Below, in pieces: positions 10,872-21,725 of a stretch of DNA of 64,000 nucleotides. Source of the DNA: Sphingobacterium micropteri (GTDB lineage: Bacteria > Bacteroidota > Bacteroidia > Sphingobacteriales > Sphingobacteriaceae); contig NZ_JACOIK010000006.1 in NCBI RefSeq assembly GCF_014692515.1, forward strand, positions 248,001 to 312,000, in the 5' to 3' direction. Both the position numbers and the translations under genes were made by a program. Every line of letters begins with the position of its first letter. The first letter of the stretch is position 1. Under the pieces are notes generated by a model, which worked only from the letters and a program-made list of their open reading frames with translations, was not told where the DNA came from and did not search any database.

Positions 10872-11130
10872 AGTGTCTCCCTCAATTTCACTAAGGTCAA
10901 GGTAGCGCTATTAAAAATTCTTTACAATAGCAAAACAAAGAATTTTAAAAAAGTTTATTGTTTTGTTAACTGGGTAATGTTAAAATATTATTTCAATAAA
11001 TATTATATTTTCGATACTTAATTTTTGTCTTTGTAGACTAAAATTAAAATCGGTATAGTTTCTTAAAATAGGGTTTTTGCCGAAAAAGTATAAAATTCTT
11101 CTTAAAATAGGTAAAAGTAGGCGGAAAGTT
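10872..11130 (-). promoter_or_regulatory. leader and control region of the ilv-leu operon, with inverted repeat
   Basis: This AT-rich stretch separates ilvE from the atpC terminator and has no supported gene. It holds a perfect 10-bp inverted repeat, AAAATTCTTT at 10914-10923 and AAAGAATTTT at 10937-10946, about 45 nt upstream of the ilvE ATG. It could be an operator or a leader hairpin. I found no obvious Leu/Ile/Val-rich leader peptide. A classical promoter could not be placed with confidence. Confidence 0.4.
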
Positions 11131-11164
11131 GAAAAAAATAGCCCACAGTTTATACCGTGGGCTA
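11131..11164 (-). terminator. intrinsic terminator after atpC
   Basis: TAGCCCAC (11139-11146) pairs with GTGGGCTA (11157-11164) around a 10-nt loop. On the minus strand the stem is followed by a run of seven T at 11132-11138. It lies 28 nt beyond the atpC stop codon. Confidence 0.85.
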
Positions 11165-11191
11165 TATTATTAAATGTTATTTTTTAGTTTA

Positions 11192-11440
11192 TTATTCTTC
11201 GATGATTCCTTCTGCTAAGACCGTAATATTATTGTCTTTTGCTTCGACGACACCGCCTTTGATAATGAAAACCGTATGGCCTTGTGCATTCCGAATAATA
11301 ACTTTTCCGTCTTCCAAAGTAGATACGATAGGTGCGTGGTCTTGCAAAATTTGAAAGGATCCAGCACTGCCAGGTACCGTTACAGCCGTAGCGTCACCGT
11401 CGTATGCTAATTTATCTGGAGTAATAATCGTTAATTTCAT
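11192..11440 (-). CDS. atpC: ATP synthase F1 epsilon subunit, short form
   Basis: This 82-residue protein is the beta-sandwich domain of the F1 epsilon subunit, with LTIITPDKLAYDGDATAV, PGSAGSFQILQDHAPIVS and FIIKGGVVEAKDNNITVLAE. It lacks the C-terminal helical hairpin found in E. coli epsilon (about 139 residues). Such short forms are usual in Bacteroidota, so this is not a truncation. It couples the gamma rotor stalk to the c-ring. It lies 13 nt after atpD; the other ATP synthase genes are not in the window. Confidence 0.93.
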   Translation of the reverse strand: MKLTIITPDKLAYDGDATAVTVPGSAGSFQILQDHAPIVSTLEDGKVIIRNAQGHTVFIIKGGVVEAKDNNITVLAEGIIEE

Positions 11441-11453
11441 TCTATCTCATCTA

Positions 11454-12974
<1,521 letters not shown>

Positions 12975-13024
12975 TTATTAATCAATTTACAGCGAATGGT
13001 TTTATACATCCGCATTTTGGAATG

Positions 13025-13056
13025 CAAAAATAAACTATATCTTATTAAAAGCAAAA
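13025..13056 (-). promoter_or_regulatory. atpD promoter of Bacteroidota type
   Basis: On the minus strand TTTTG (13056-13052) is followed after exactly 19 nt by TATTTTTG (13032-13025). This fits the Bacteroidota primary-sigma consensus TTTG, N19, TAnnTTTG. The spacing places transcription start about 60 nt before the atpD ATG. Confidence 0.8.
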
Positions 13057-13099
13057 CGCTTATTGATAATATTTTTCTTTTATAGCGTATTTAGTTAAT

Positions 13100-15592
13100 T
13101 TATACTTGCGCGATCTGGGGATCTGTATATCCTAAATGTCCAGTTTCAACACGTCCGGCGTAGGCCCATAGAAAATCTGGATAGCCGTTTGCCGTTATCT
13201 CAAAGTCGTACCAATGCTGACTAGCTTGTAAGTCGATAAGTTCCACAAGCCGCTTTCCAGCTGCTACATGTAGCGTTCTCGTTTTTTGTCCATAACCTTT
13301 ATCTTGGATATAAATTTGTATTGTTTGCTGTGACTTGTTTTCCAATGATAATTGGATCCTTCCTGTAAAATTTTTAGCCTCGCGTTCATAATCCAATGAT
13401 GTAGATATAGGTGCAGGATGATGTTTGTCCTTAAAACGTCGAAAAAAGCCATTAGGACCATGTACGTGTAGATCCATCCCCTGTTTTGGTGCATAGACAA
13501 ACCTATCGGAGAGGCTGTCGCCAGCCTTAACAGCATAATGACGTATGGTTCCGGCTGCATATACCGTAAAAGGAGAGCCGGCGCTTCTATCGCCAAAAAT
13601 GGTGTTGTCGACACGGAACTCCAGATCAAAAGCACCTTCTGTTATTTTTCCTTCCACGTATAGCTCGTAAGGTAAAGAACAGGAACGACGTATTCCCTGT
13701 TCTTGCTTCGGCATAAGGTCGACATGATGTGGGCGATCTTTGCCTTTTGCTATATCTTTTGCTGTAAGCAGACCAAAGGTCGGTAGCGCTTTATATTGTG
13801 TCTGGTGAATGTTTTCTAAATAGGAATTGCGCTTTATGAATGGAAGTTCATCATTTGCTTTCGGGTTGTCAGCGGGGTTGAATATAGCTGTTAAATCCCC
13901 ACAAATCGTCCGTCGCCAATCGCTGATTTGATCCGATGCGATACGACAATTATATTTATGGCTCAAGAATTTTTCCAGAAATTGTAACGTGGATGTATGG
14001 TCGAAAACCTGTGAGCAAACTTTCCCTCCTTTGCTCCAAGGCGATGCAACTATTAGTGGAACCCGGTATCCGAGTCCTATCGGGCCTGTACGGACTGTTT
14101 TTTTACTTCTCCCTTCGGCGAGTTCTTGTTCTGCGGTGATATACTCTATTGCTGGATCTATTCCCGCCGAGCATTTTCCACTATTCGCCACATAAGGGTT
14201 GGGAGGTGTAAAAGGAGGAATATGATCAAAATACCCATCATTTTCATCATATGTCAAAATAAAGATAGTCTTCTGCCAAACCTTGGGGTTTTGTGTGAGA
14301 ATATCGATGATTTCCGAAATATACCAAGAGCCATACCACGGTGAACTGGGATGATCTGAATAGCGTTGTGCTGGGATTAACCAAGACACCGCCGGTAACG
14401 CTCCGTCTTGTACATCTTGCCTAAACTGGTGGAGGATATCCCCTTTGGGAATATCCATTTCTTGTTTTTTGCCTTTATGGTCTGTATATTGAAGTTTATC
14501 CAAGCGGCGGTAATCCGGATCATTTTTATTGGTGATAAATGCTTTTTGGTAGAGATTTTTTTCGTGTTGAGGAAGCTTGCTAAAGTTAGACGGCGACCAG
14601 GTTTCTAACGCTTGTTCTGCAGTTTGTAAAACCTTTTTCTTTTGTTTCAGGGCATCCTGTACCTTATGATATTGTTTGTCCTCGCGCGACATCTTCTGTA
14701 GCTGTTCTTCGAGGACTGCAATTTCTTTGGGTAGCTGATCAACCTGTATTTCTAGGTTCGTAATATAGCGGTCCGAAAACTGCACATTATATTTCTGAAA
14801 TCGTTCCAGCGGGTTGCAGCTAAAGCTCGCGAGCCAAGAACGTTCCTCTCCACTGAAGCCGCCCCCACAGCTTACATCGTTTTGATAAATTTTCCATGGA
14901 ATTCCGGTATCCTCAAGCAGCTCGGGGAACGTCGGCCATTTCCCAGCCCCAAAAGGTAATTCGTTCCGCATTTCGGCTTTAGCATTTTTATTCTGTGCTG
15001 CTCTGACCGTGCCTGTCCAAAAGAAAAAGCGATTGGGCCAGGTGCTGGACATCGCTGAACAAAAATGTTGGTCGCAGATTGTAAACGCATCCGCTAACGC
15101 ATAATTGAACGGGATATCCTGTCTATTGTAATACCCCATGGTTAGGGGTATATTTGCATAGTCCTTTCCAACGCGTTTTGCTTCGATCCACCCGTCATAG
15201 TGTCCGTCATTAAACGCATCCACCTGGCTGTGTCGGGAATGCGGTACGGCCCCCATCCATGTCGATTTGGAATCCATTAGATTTAGGCGGAATGGAGCAT
15301 AAGTGTTCCCTTGCCTGTCGGGTTGGAACCAAATGGGGTTTCCATTGGGAAGCTTTATGTACCGCGGGTCATTAAAGCCCCTGATGCCATTTAATGATCC
15401 AAATCCATGATCAAACGATCGATTTTCCTGCATGAGGATAACAATATGTTCCGCATCCATAAAGGAGCTTCCCGGCATTGGTTCAATGGCTAAAGCCCGC
15501 TGGATGGCTGCCGGAATCGTCTGTTCGATTCCAGCCATCCCGGTGAGTAATAGTGCTTTTTTTAAAAAATCTCTTCGTTGGTTGTTCATCAT
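13100..15592 (-). CDS. phosphocholine-type phospholipase C, Tat-exported
   Basis: This 830-residue protein starts with a twin-arginine signal (RRDFLKK at 6-12, then a hydrophobic stretch). The phosphoesterase domain follows, with MQENRSFDHGFGSLNG near residue 54, SSTWPNRFFFWTG, and the metal site TYDENDGYFDHIPPF. Residues about 275-340 form a charged helical insert. The C-terminal third resembles the paired DUF756 beta domains of this family. Such enzymes hydrolyse phosphatidylcholine or sphingomyelin head groups in the periplasm or outside the cell. It starts 34 nt after a susD gene, so it looks like the third gene of a susC-susD-plc operon. Confidence 0.88.
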   Translation of the reverse strand: MMNNQRRDFLKKALLLTGMAGIEQTIPAAIQRALAIEPMPGSSFMDAEHIVILMQENRSFDHGFGSLNGIRGFNDPRYIKLPNGNPIWFQPDRQGNTYAPFRLNLMDSKSTWMGAVPHSRHSQVDAFNDGHYDGWIEAKRVGKDYANIPLTMGYYNRQDIPFNYALADAFTICDQHFCSAMSSTWPNRFFFWTGTVRAAQNKNAKAEMRNELPFGAGKWPTFPELLEDTGIPWKIYQNDVSCGGGFSGEERSWLASFSCNPLERFQKYNVQFSDRYITNLEIQVDQLPKEIAVLEEQLQKMSREDKQYHKVQDALKQKKKVLQTAEQALETWSPSNFSKLPQHEKNLYQKAFITNKNDPDYRRLDKLQYTDHKGKKQEMDIPKGDILHQFRQDVQDGALPAVSWLIPAQRYSDHPSSPWYGSWYISEIIDILTQNPKVWQKTIFILTYDENDGYFDHIPPFTPPNPYVANSGKCSAGIDPAIEYITAEQELAEGRSKKTVRTGPIGLGYRVPLIVASPWSKGGKVCSQVFDHTSTLQFLEKFLSHKYNCRIASDQISDWRRTICGDLTAIFNPADNPKANDELPFIKRNSYLENIHQTQYKALPTFGLLTAKDIAKGKDRPHHVDLMPKQEQGIRRSCSLPYELYVEGKITEGAFDLEFRVDNTIFGDRSAGSPFTVYAAGTIRHYAVKAGDSLSDRFVYAPKQGMDLHVHGPNGFFRRFKDKHHPAPISTSLDYEREAKNFTGRIQLSLENKSQQTIQIYIQDKGYGQKTRTLHVAAGKRLVELIDLQASQHWYDFEITANGYPDFLWAYAGRVETGHLGYTDPQIAQV

Positions 15593-15626
15593 CTTTTGGT
15601 TTATCGCGGACCCTATCGTATGTTAA

Positions 15627-17090
15627 CTATTTTTCCCACCATACACGCGAGAGAGGAGAGTCTCCGTGCTCCAGCTTGTCAGACGCGATTTTGTAGTTTT
15701 CGGGATTAGTTATCGATAGCCTGTCGTGGTACATAAACCGTTTAGGCATTTCACCCCCATGCAGCATGTACTCCGTTTTTGGAAGTACTGGAAATCCTGT
15801 CCTCCGATATTCAAACCATTGCTGATAATCACACATATACAGCGCAAGATATTTCTGGTTCATAATGCGTTCTAAAGTACCATTAAATGCCGTGAGCGGA
15901 TTGTCGAAATAGGTTTCACCCGGAGACGATATGCCTACCCATTGGGTAATGCCGGCTATGGTGCCTTTTTTATACGCTTCCTCCGCATTCTCCAAATCCC
16001 CGAAGTGAAGATACACTTCACTTTTTATAAACTCCACTTCAGCATAAGGCATAATAATTTCATGGATGACGGTTCCCAGTGTTGCCGGAATCATAAGATC
16101 TGGATTGGGAATACTGGGTGTAAAATTGAATGTAGCCGCAGGATCATGAGCGGCCGGGATTCCTTTGTACCCAAGATTTGTTCCGGGAGGAATAGAATTG
16201 GCTTCACTCATAAAGAAGGGTCTTCTGGGGTCTTCATAATCGTTCAACATATCTACAAAGAACTCCGCCTTTGTTATGGTTAGCGTATAATCTTGACGTC
16301 TGTTCCAGGCATATTCAAAGGGGCTTAGGCCATTTATCTTCAATATCGCAGCCTCTGCATTACTTTCGAACACGGGGTATTTAGTCTGATCGTCTATCAT
16401 CTGTTTCAGGCGATCATAACTGTTCATTTCCGTTCTTTTGCTAGCACGTAAAAGCAGTCGCATTAACAAAGCGTTATTGAATTTTCGCCAATTCTCTTTA
16501 TTGTTATTGAACAAGATGTCGCCACCTGACATTTCGCTATCTGTGGATGCGTAGATATCGTTCGCTTCTTCCAAGCCATCGATCAATACCCGGTATATCT
16601 CTGGCTGTTCATCAAACTTAGGTGTAGAGATTCCTTCGTCCAATTTGATCGCTTCACTGAAAGGAACATCACCAAAAGCATCCGTAAGCATGCCTACGCT
16701 GTACGCTTGCAGCGTTTTGGCAATGGCTTGATAAACAGGTTGGTCTACAGCGATCGCAGCCGCTTCCATTTCTCTAATGCTGCGTAGCCAGTTATAGCTA
16801 TTATTCCAAGTACCATTTCCGGCTGTGGGGGTAATGTCATACCGGTGTACCCCCGTTGCCGTTGCGGGATAGGGGAAGCCAACCTGCATAAGCTGCCAAG
16901 TGAAGTCGTAGTTCCGGTTGCTGCTAAATGTGCCCATATCATACAGCAATGGGTTCATTAAACTGTTAGGGACAACGACGTCTATATTGTTGGGGTCTAT
17001 ATTCATTTCTTCGAAATGGCTACAGGACGTTGTTGTCAAGGTCGCGCCTAGGATAACCGGAAGAATATAGGTGTTGATAATATTTTTCAT
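15627..17090 (-). CDS. SusD/RagB-family outer-membrane lipoprotein
   Basis: This 487-residue protein has a lipoprotein signal with lipobox TTSC (Cys23). The body carries SusD-like TPR features: NNSYNWLRSIREMEAAA, AIAKTLQAYSVGMLTDAFGDVPFSEA and MNQKYLALYMCDYQQWFEYRRTGFP. It fits the SusD-like_2 subgroup. It would act as the surface lid of the TonB-dependent transporter encoded 31 nt upstream. The ligand is unknown; the downstream phospholipase suggests a phospholipid- or phosphate-ester-derived substrate, which is only inference. Confidence 0.9.
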   Translation of the reverse strand: MKNIINTYILPVILGATLTTTSCSHFEEMNIDPNNIDVVVPNSLMNPLLYDMGTFSSNRNYDFTWQLMQVGFPYPATATGVHRYDITPTAGNGTWNNSYNWLRSIREMEAAAIAVDQPVYQAIAKTLQAYSVGMLTDAFGDVPFSEAIKLDEGISTPKFDEQPEIYRVLIDGLEEANDIYASTDSEMSGGDILFNNNKENWRKFNNALLMRLLLRASKRTEMNSYDRLKQMIDDQTKYPVFESNAEAAILKINGLSPFEYAWNRRQDYTLTITKAEFFVDMLNDYEDPRRPFFMSEANSIPPGTNLGYKGIPAAHDPAATFNFTPSIPNPDLMIPATLGTVIHEIIMPYAEVEFIKSEVYLHFGDLENAEEAYKKGTIAGITQWVGISSPGETYFDNPLTAFNGTLERIMNQKYLALYMCDYQQWFEYRRTGFPVLPKTEYMLHGGEMPKRFMYHDRLSITNPENYKIASDKLEHGDSPLSRVWWEK

Positions 17091-17121
17091 GATGTATACA
17101 TTTAAATGCTGTAGTGCCTAA

Positions 17122-20100
17122 TTATAGCGTCAAATTTAGATTAAAACCAAAGGTACGGGGAGTGGGAAGTTGTCCCATTTCCACACCAGGCATAATGGTA
17201 GATCCGTTAAGAGCCGCTGTCTCGGGGTCAAATATAGGAAACTTCGATATCAGCAAAAGATCTCGACCGTAAAGCGCGACAGATAACCCTGATAAACGCA
17301 TGCGCTCGGTAATCTCGCGCGGGAAAGTATACTGTAGACGAACCTCACGTAGTTTCAGATAAGAGGCATCCAAGCTGTTTGTCTCAATATTTGCCCTGCG
17401 GTAATAATCGGCATAATAGGACTGTACGGGCACTTCCTTGGTGTTTGGTGAATAACTGCCGTCCGCATTTTGGATAACGCCATCACCGATGATGAAGCCT
17501 TCGTCGCGCCCCTTTAAGGTGTGTTGCAACTTACCCTGTTCCGTCATTTTATGGTGCGTCTGCGAGTATATGATGCCGCCATACTGACCGTCAACTAAAG
17601 CACTGAGCATGTAGTTTTTGTAGCGGAACTCATTATGGAATCCGCCGCGCCAAGCTGGATAGGCGTTCCCAATATATTTTATCGGGGATCTAACAGAATG
17701 CCCTGAGTTGGCATCATAAATGGTTTGACCGTCCTCATTTTTGACCAGGCCAGCTCCCCATATGTCGCCTGTCGTTCCTCCTTTTACGGCAATAATAGAT
17801 GCCGTTCCACTCCTCATAATCTCTTGTTGTTCAAGCTCAAATTCGTCACTAAGACTTAGTATTTTATTGTTGTTTTTCGCCCAGGTGATGGTCGGCGTCC
17901 AACTGAAATCACCACGTATCGGTTGTCCCGTTAGCATAATTTCTACACCTTGATTACGAATGTTACCCCCGTTGATAAAGGCGTAGCTATATCCTGTCGT
18001 GATATCAACCGGAACGCGCAACACCTGATTGATGGTCGTACTGTAATAATAATTGACGTCTGCCGTTACCCTGTTCTTGAATAGAGAGAAATTAATCCCT
18101 GATTCAAAGGAATTAGAGGTTTCTGGCTTGAGTTCGGCGTTATTTCTCGTGCTAGGCGGCGTAACCGAGCCGGGGAACATACTTTGGCTGTATACTTTGT
18201 AAAGACGATAAGGGGAGGTGTCGTTCCCTACTTTCGCAAAAGACAGCCGAAGTTTTGCGAAAGATATGTGTTGTGGCAACTGGAAAATATCCGATAGGAT
18301 AAAACTGGACGTGATAGAAGGATAGAAATAAGAACGATTATCTTTAGGCAGGGTAGACGACCAGTCGTTTCTTGCAGTCAGATCAACAAATATCTTATCA
18401 TCAAACGAGAAGTTCGCTAATCCATATATACCATTTACTTGCTTTTCAGATTTGGCATGCTCCACATATAAATTGTTTAGCGCGTTGGATAGTTTAAATA
18501 TACCTGGAAGCATTAAACCATTTGCCGACGTGCTTTTTGCGCGACCTTCTTCTTTCCGTATATTTCCTCCTGCGCCAAGTGTCATCTTGATCCTGTCATT
18601 CAGCTGTTCGCGGTAATTGACTAAAAAATCCGTGTTATGTTCCATCCACATGGCATCTTGCTCTTTATAGTAACCCTGAACAAATTGGGCAGTGTTCCAC
18701 GGCCGCTTCATATCCCGAAAGTCTTGTCGGTAGTTTAGCCCCGAGCGGATCATGGCATCCCATTTGTCATTGAATTGATAATTCAATTGCACATTCCCTT
18801 CAATATTATGGTTTTTCAAACCATTGGTCATCTCATGGGCGATAATGAAAGGGTTGTCAATAAAGGAGCTAAAGGGATGTATCTGTTGAATCTGTTCCTG
18901 TCCGGGTTGCCATCTGGGTCTATATACGTCAAGATCAATATTTGGATTTTGGAAGATCATGAAATAGGAAATCGACTGATTGTTATATCCTGTTGCGGGT
19001 AGATTGTCGCTGAACTTATTCGTATAAGATATTCTAGATGATACCGATAACTTTTCCGTTACTTCAAACCGATTGTTGGCTGATACAACGATACGCTCAA
19101 ACCCTGTATTCGGCATAATCCATTCATTTTTGGTATGTCCCAAAGAAAATCTTCCGGTATATTTGTCTGTTCCCGCTTCCATGGCGACACTGTTCATCGC
19201 GGTGAATCCTGTTCTCCAAAATCCTTTGATATTATCTTTGTACGGCACCCATGGTAATCGAGTGGCGGATTGTTCACCTGTTGCGGGGTCGTATTGGTAG
19301 TATGATTGACCTGCGAATTTCGGTCCGAAAGCACTGGAAGTGCTACCGGTGTTAGGGCCGTCTTCCGATGGTTGGAAAGAGTAGAATAATTCGCCATCCG
19401 CATTTCGCTGGTTTGTACCCTGTCCATATTCGTATTGAAATTCGGGCCAACGCAAAACATCATTAAAACTTGTGTTTGAATTGACGCTAATACCTAGTCC
19501 TTTTTTTGTTTTACCTGATTTCGTCGTTATGATCAATGCTCCATTGGCAGCCCGACTTCCATATAGTGCCGTCGCAGCCGCTCCTTTTAGGACCGAGACG
19601 GACTCGATATCATCGGGGTTTATATCACTTAGGCCGTTGCCGAAATCGATTGGAACATCGGCACCCCCTACACCATAGGCATCGCTCACGCCTGAACTCA
19701 ATTGTCCGTTAACCATTGGGATACCGTCGATGACGATCATTGCCTCGTTATTCCCCGACAGTGAGCGATCGCCTCTTAAATTAATACGTGTGGAATTGAT
19801 CGGTCCGGAACTAGCCTGTGTTAGATTTAATCCAGCTACTTTTCCTTTCAATCCGTCACTCCAATTGTTACTGACCGCATTTGTCAGTTCATCTCCTTTG
19901 ATAGACGATATTGCATACCCCAAACCTTTGGCCTCCCGTTCAATACCGAGTGCCGTTACCACCACTTCTTCTACTTCGCGTGAGCTGGCGGTTAGCTGTA
20001 TTGTACGTGTACCTCCATTATTAATCTGTTCGGAGTGGGAATTATAACCGATTAACGCAAAAGTAACATTCGCTCCCCGGTTTACTTGGATAGAGAAAGC

Positions 20101-20367
20101 ACCCGATTCGTTCGTTGCGCCTAAGGACCTTCCCTGGCTAGAGATGGTCACACCAGATAGTGGCGAACCCGTTTCTCGATCACGAACTGTTCCCTGAACC
20201 GACACTTGTTCCTGGCTTTGTTGACTAATGTATGTCCGCTCGATATTATTTGCGCCCGCCGATCCAATCGGGGCGAATAGCAAGATCGCGGATAGCTTTA
20301 GCATACAACTTCTTGTAGAAGCTAAATAGCCGCGTCTTTCTTTTGGATAGGGTAAAGTTTTCATCAT
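17122..20367 (-). CDS. SusC/RagA-family TonB-dependent transporter
   Basis: The open frame continues upstream to 20478. I prefer the MetMet pair at 20367/20364, because it puts the signal-like segment (SCMLKLSAILLFAPIGSAGA) near the N-terminus; the 37 residues before it look non-coding. A carboxypeptidase-like beta domain (VSVQGTVRDRETGSPLSGV) comes next, then the TonB-box-like EVEEVVVTALG, a plug with SVLKGAAATALYGSRAANG, and a 22-strand-type barrel ending GFNLNLTL. It imports a SusD-captured ligand across the outer membrane. The barrel has no feature that names the ligand. Confidence 0.92.
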   Translation of the reverse strand: MMKTLPYPKERRGYLASTRSCMLKLSAILLFAPIGSAGANNIERTYISQQSQEQVSVQGTVRDRETGSPLSGVTISSQGRSLGATNESGAFSIQVNRGANVTFALIGYNSHSEQINNGGTRTIQLTASSREVEEVVVTALGIEREAKGLGYAISSIKGDELTNAVSNNWSDGLKGKVAGLNLTQASSGPINSTRINLRGDRSLSGNNEAMIVIDGIPMVNGQLSSGVSDAYGVGGADVPIDFGNGLSDINPDDIESVSVLKGAAATALYGSRAANGALIITTKSGKTKKGLGISVNSNTSFNDVLRWPEFQYEYGQGTNQRNADGELFYSFQPSEDGPNTGSTSSAFGPKFAGQSYYQYDPATGEQSATRLPWVPYKDNIKGFWRTGFTAMNSVAMEAGTDKYTGRFSLGHTKNEWIMPNTGFERIVVSANNRFEVTEKLSVSSRISYTNKFSDNLPATGYNNQSISYFMIFQNPNIDLDVYRPRWQPGQEQIQQIHPFSSFIDNPFIIAHEMTNGLKNHNIEGNVQLNYQFNDKWDAMIRSGLNYRQDFRDMKRPWNTAQFVQGYYKEQDAMWMEHNTDFLVNYREQLNDRIKMTLGAGGNIRKEEGRAKSTSANGLMLPGIFKLSNALNNLYVEHAKSEKQVNGIYGLANFSFDDKIFVDLTARNDWSSTLPKDNRSYFYPSITSSFILSDIFQLPQHISFAKLRLSFAKVGNDTSPYRLYKVYSQSMFPGSVTPPSTRNNAELKPETSNSFESGINFSLFKNRVTADVNYYYSTTINQVLRVPVDITTGYSYAFINGGNIRNQGVEIMLTGQPIRGDFSWTPTITWAKNNNKILSLSDEFELEQQEIMRSGTASIIAVKGGTTGDIWGAGLVKNEDGQTIYDANSGHSVRSPIKYIGNAYPAWRGGFHNEFRYKNYMLSALVDGQYGGIIYSQTHHKMTEQGKLQHTLKGRDEGFIIGDGVIQNADGSYSPNTKEVPVQSYYADYYRRANIETNSLDASYLKLREVRLQYTFPREITERMRLSGLSVALYGRDLLLISKFPIFDPETAALNGSTIMPGVEMGQLPTPRTFGFNLNLTL

Positions 20368-20710
20368 GCTATGGGATTTAGGGTCATAGAAAATGTTTTG
20401 AAAGTCTGTTGTTTTCACAAGATAATAGATGTGTTTTTTATTGTTTCTGATAAAGTTTATAAAACTAGGGTTGCGCATACAATGTTAAACATAAAAAACT
20501 ATTCAAACAAGAAAAACGTAAATAAATAGTTATTAATCGTAGCTAAACGAAAGTTTTGTGGTGTGTTTGATGGGGTTGATCGTAATAACATGATTGCAAA
20601 ATGATTGTTTTAGAAATCAGATGCAATATTAGGTGTGTTGTGTTAGCGTTATGTTAACAGGGTGTTATTAAAAGATAAAGTATTTTGATTGAAGGGGGAT
20701 AAAAGGGTAT
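20368..20710 (-). other. AT-rich leader upstream of the first susC
   Basis: No supported gene lies here. The first 111 nt form an open extension of susC that I treat as untranslated. On the minus strand the words TTGTTTGAATAG and TATGTTTA (near 20490-20510) resemble promoter elements, but their spacing is not canonical. No strong inverted repeat was seen. Confidence 0.3.
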
Positions 20711-20744
20711 AAAAAATGAGGTGCATTTTTTTGTACCTCATTTT
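20711..20744 (-). terminator. intrinsic terminator after the 198-residue membrane protein gene
   Basis: AAAATGAGGT (20713-20722) is the exact complement of ACCTCATTTT (20735-20744). On the minus strand the stem runs into six T. It lies about 57 nt past the stop of the gene at 20801, separating it from susC. Confidence 0.75.
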
Positions 20745-20800
20745 AAGAAGCTGGCCTACAACAGCGAGCTCATTGAAAAATAGCTGTAGAAGAAACGAGA

Positions 20801-21397
20801 CTACGAATTCCGCTTCATCTGTTCGTCGAGCAATTGTCGTTTTAGTTGCTGTTCTTTTTCCAACGATTTCTTGCGTAATGTTTGTAGTTCTTCCTGTAGT
20901 TGTTCTGCCGTTTTCTTGTGTTCGTCTGTATCCACTTTTGCTTTTCTAAAAGAAGCTAGTGTTACCAAGAATGCCAATACGAAAACGATTATAATGCTCC
21001 ACACTACCGTATGGTACGATCCTTTTGAAAAATCGATTCCGAGAAAAGAAATGCTATTCGTTTTATGTTGCTCCGTCTGTAATGCGGCATCCAATGTGGT
21101 TACCGAATCCCGCAACGTGTTGATGGTGCCTGTAGACGAAGAAGAATTTGCCTTGAGTGTGGTGATTTCTTTTTGGTAAAGTGAGATGGAATCCAATACA
21201 TTTTTTCGTATGATTTCCAGATTTGTTTTTCGAATAAGTTTAAAATCTACATCCTGCGATCTGGACAGGTTACTAAGGTTATTAAATTGTTCATTCAACG
21301 TTCCTTCTTGAATGGCATACGGCAACATCCGTTTATTTTGTCCGAAAAGAGTAGTTGACGATACGATAAAAGCGAAAAACAAGAGTTTTTTAAACAT
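20801..21397 (-). CDS. exported coiled-coil protein with one membrane segment, function unknown
   Basis: This 198-residue protein has a signal-like N-terminus ending near LFGQ (residue 20). A likely coiled coil spans 35-110 with a Ser-rich break SSSST. One membrane segment lies at 130-150, and a Lys/Glu/Gln-rich coiled coil (EQLQEELQTLRKKSLEKEQQLKRQ) at 160-198. It thus has one helical part on each side of the inner membrane, or a signal anchor plus a second segment. I do not recognise the family. It has its own terminator and is separated from susC, so it is probably a single-gene unit. Confidence 0.75.
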   Translation of the reverse strand: MFKKLLFFAFIVSSTTLFGQNKRMLPYAIQEGTLNEQFNNLSNLSRSQDVDFKLIRKTNLEIIRKNVLDSISLYQKEITTLKANSSSSTGTINTLRDSVTTLDAALQTEQHKTNSISFLGIDFSKGSYHTVVWSIIIVFVLAFLVTLASFRKAKVDTDEHKKTAEQLQEELQTLRKKSLEKEQQLKRQLLDEQMKRNS

Positions 21398-21725
21398 AAG
21401 TTTTGAAATAACTAAAAATATATTACCTCCTCGATGGAAAAGTTAAAGTTGGAAAATAAATAAGGGATTTGCAAAAAAAATAAATAAATATACGTCAGGA
21501 AGCGGTTAATTTTAATGTGTTTACTGTAGTATTTTGGCTTCTTTTCTATGTAACGTACGTGTTATAAAAGGTTGTGATGATAATATTGTGTAATAATAAG
21601 ATAATTATACAGAGGAAAAATACCATTTTTAATTGTTGTTTTGGATAACCCATATAGACGGGCGTTTGTGTTTAGATTATTCCGTCTATAAAATGATGGA
21701 ATTAAACGCAATAAAAAATAAGACG
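21398..21725 (+). promoter_or_regulatory. upstream region of the pectin locus with a 5' leader hairpin
   Basis: This 328-nt AT-rich stretch lies between divergent genes. TATAGACGG (21653-21661) is perfectly complementary to CCGTCTATA (21682-21690), leaving a 20-nt loop and ending 35 nt before the preferred start at 21726. It could be a leader hairpin or an operator of the AraC regulator. In-frame ATGs at 21693 and 21696 exist but would put a non-signal extension ahead of the signal peptide. Confidence 0.4.

Noticed and set aside
20368..20478. N-terminal extension of the first susC
   Set aside because: The 37 extra residues precede the signal peptide and contain no export feature. An inner MetMet start is far more plausible.
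21005..21017. CCGTATGGTACG resembling the kinase-regulon palindrome
   Set aside because: It lies inside a coding region, has a 3-nt spacer and no associated -7 element.
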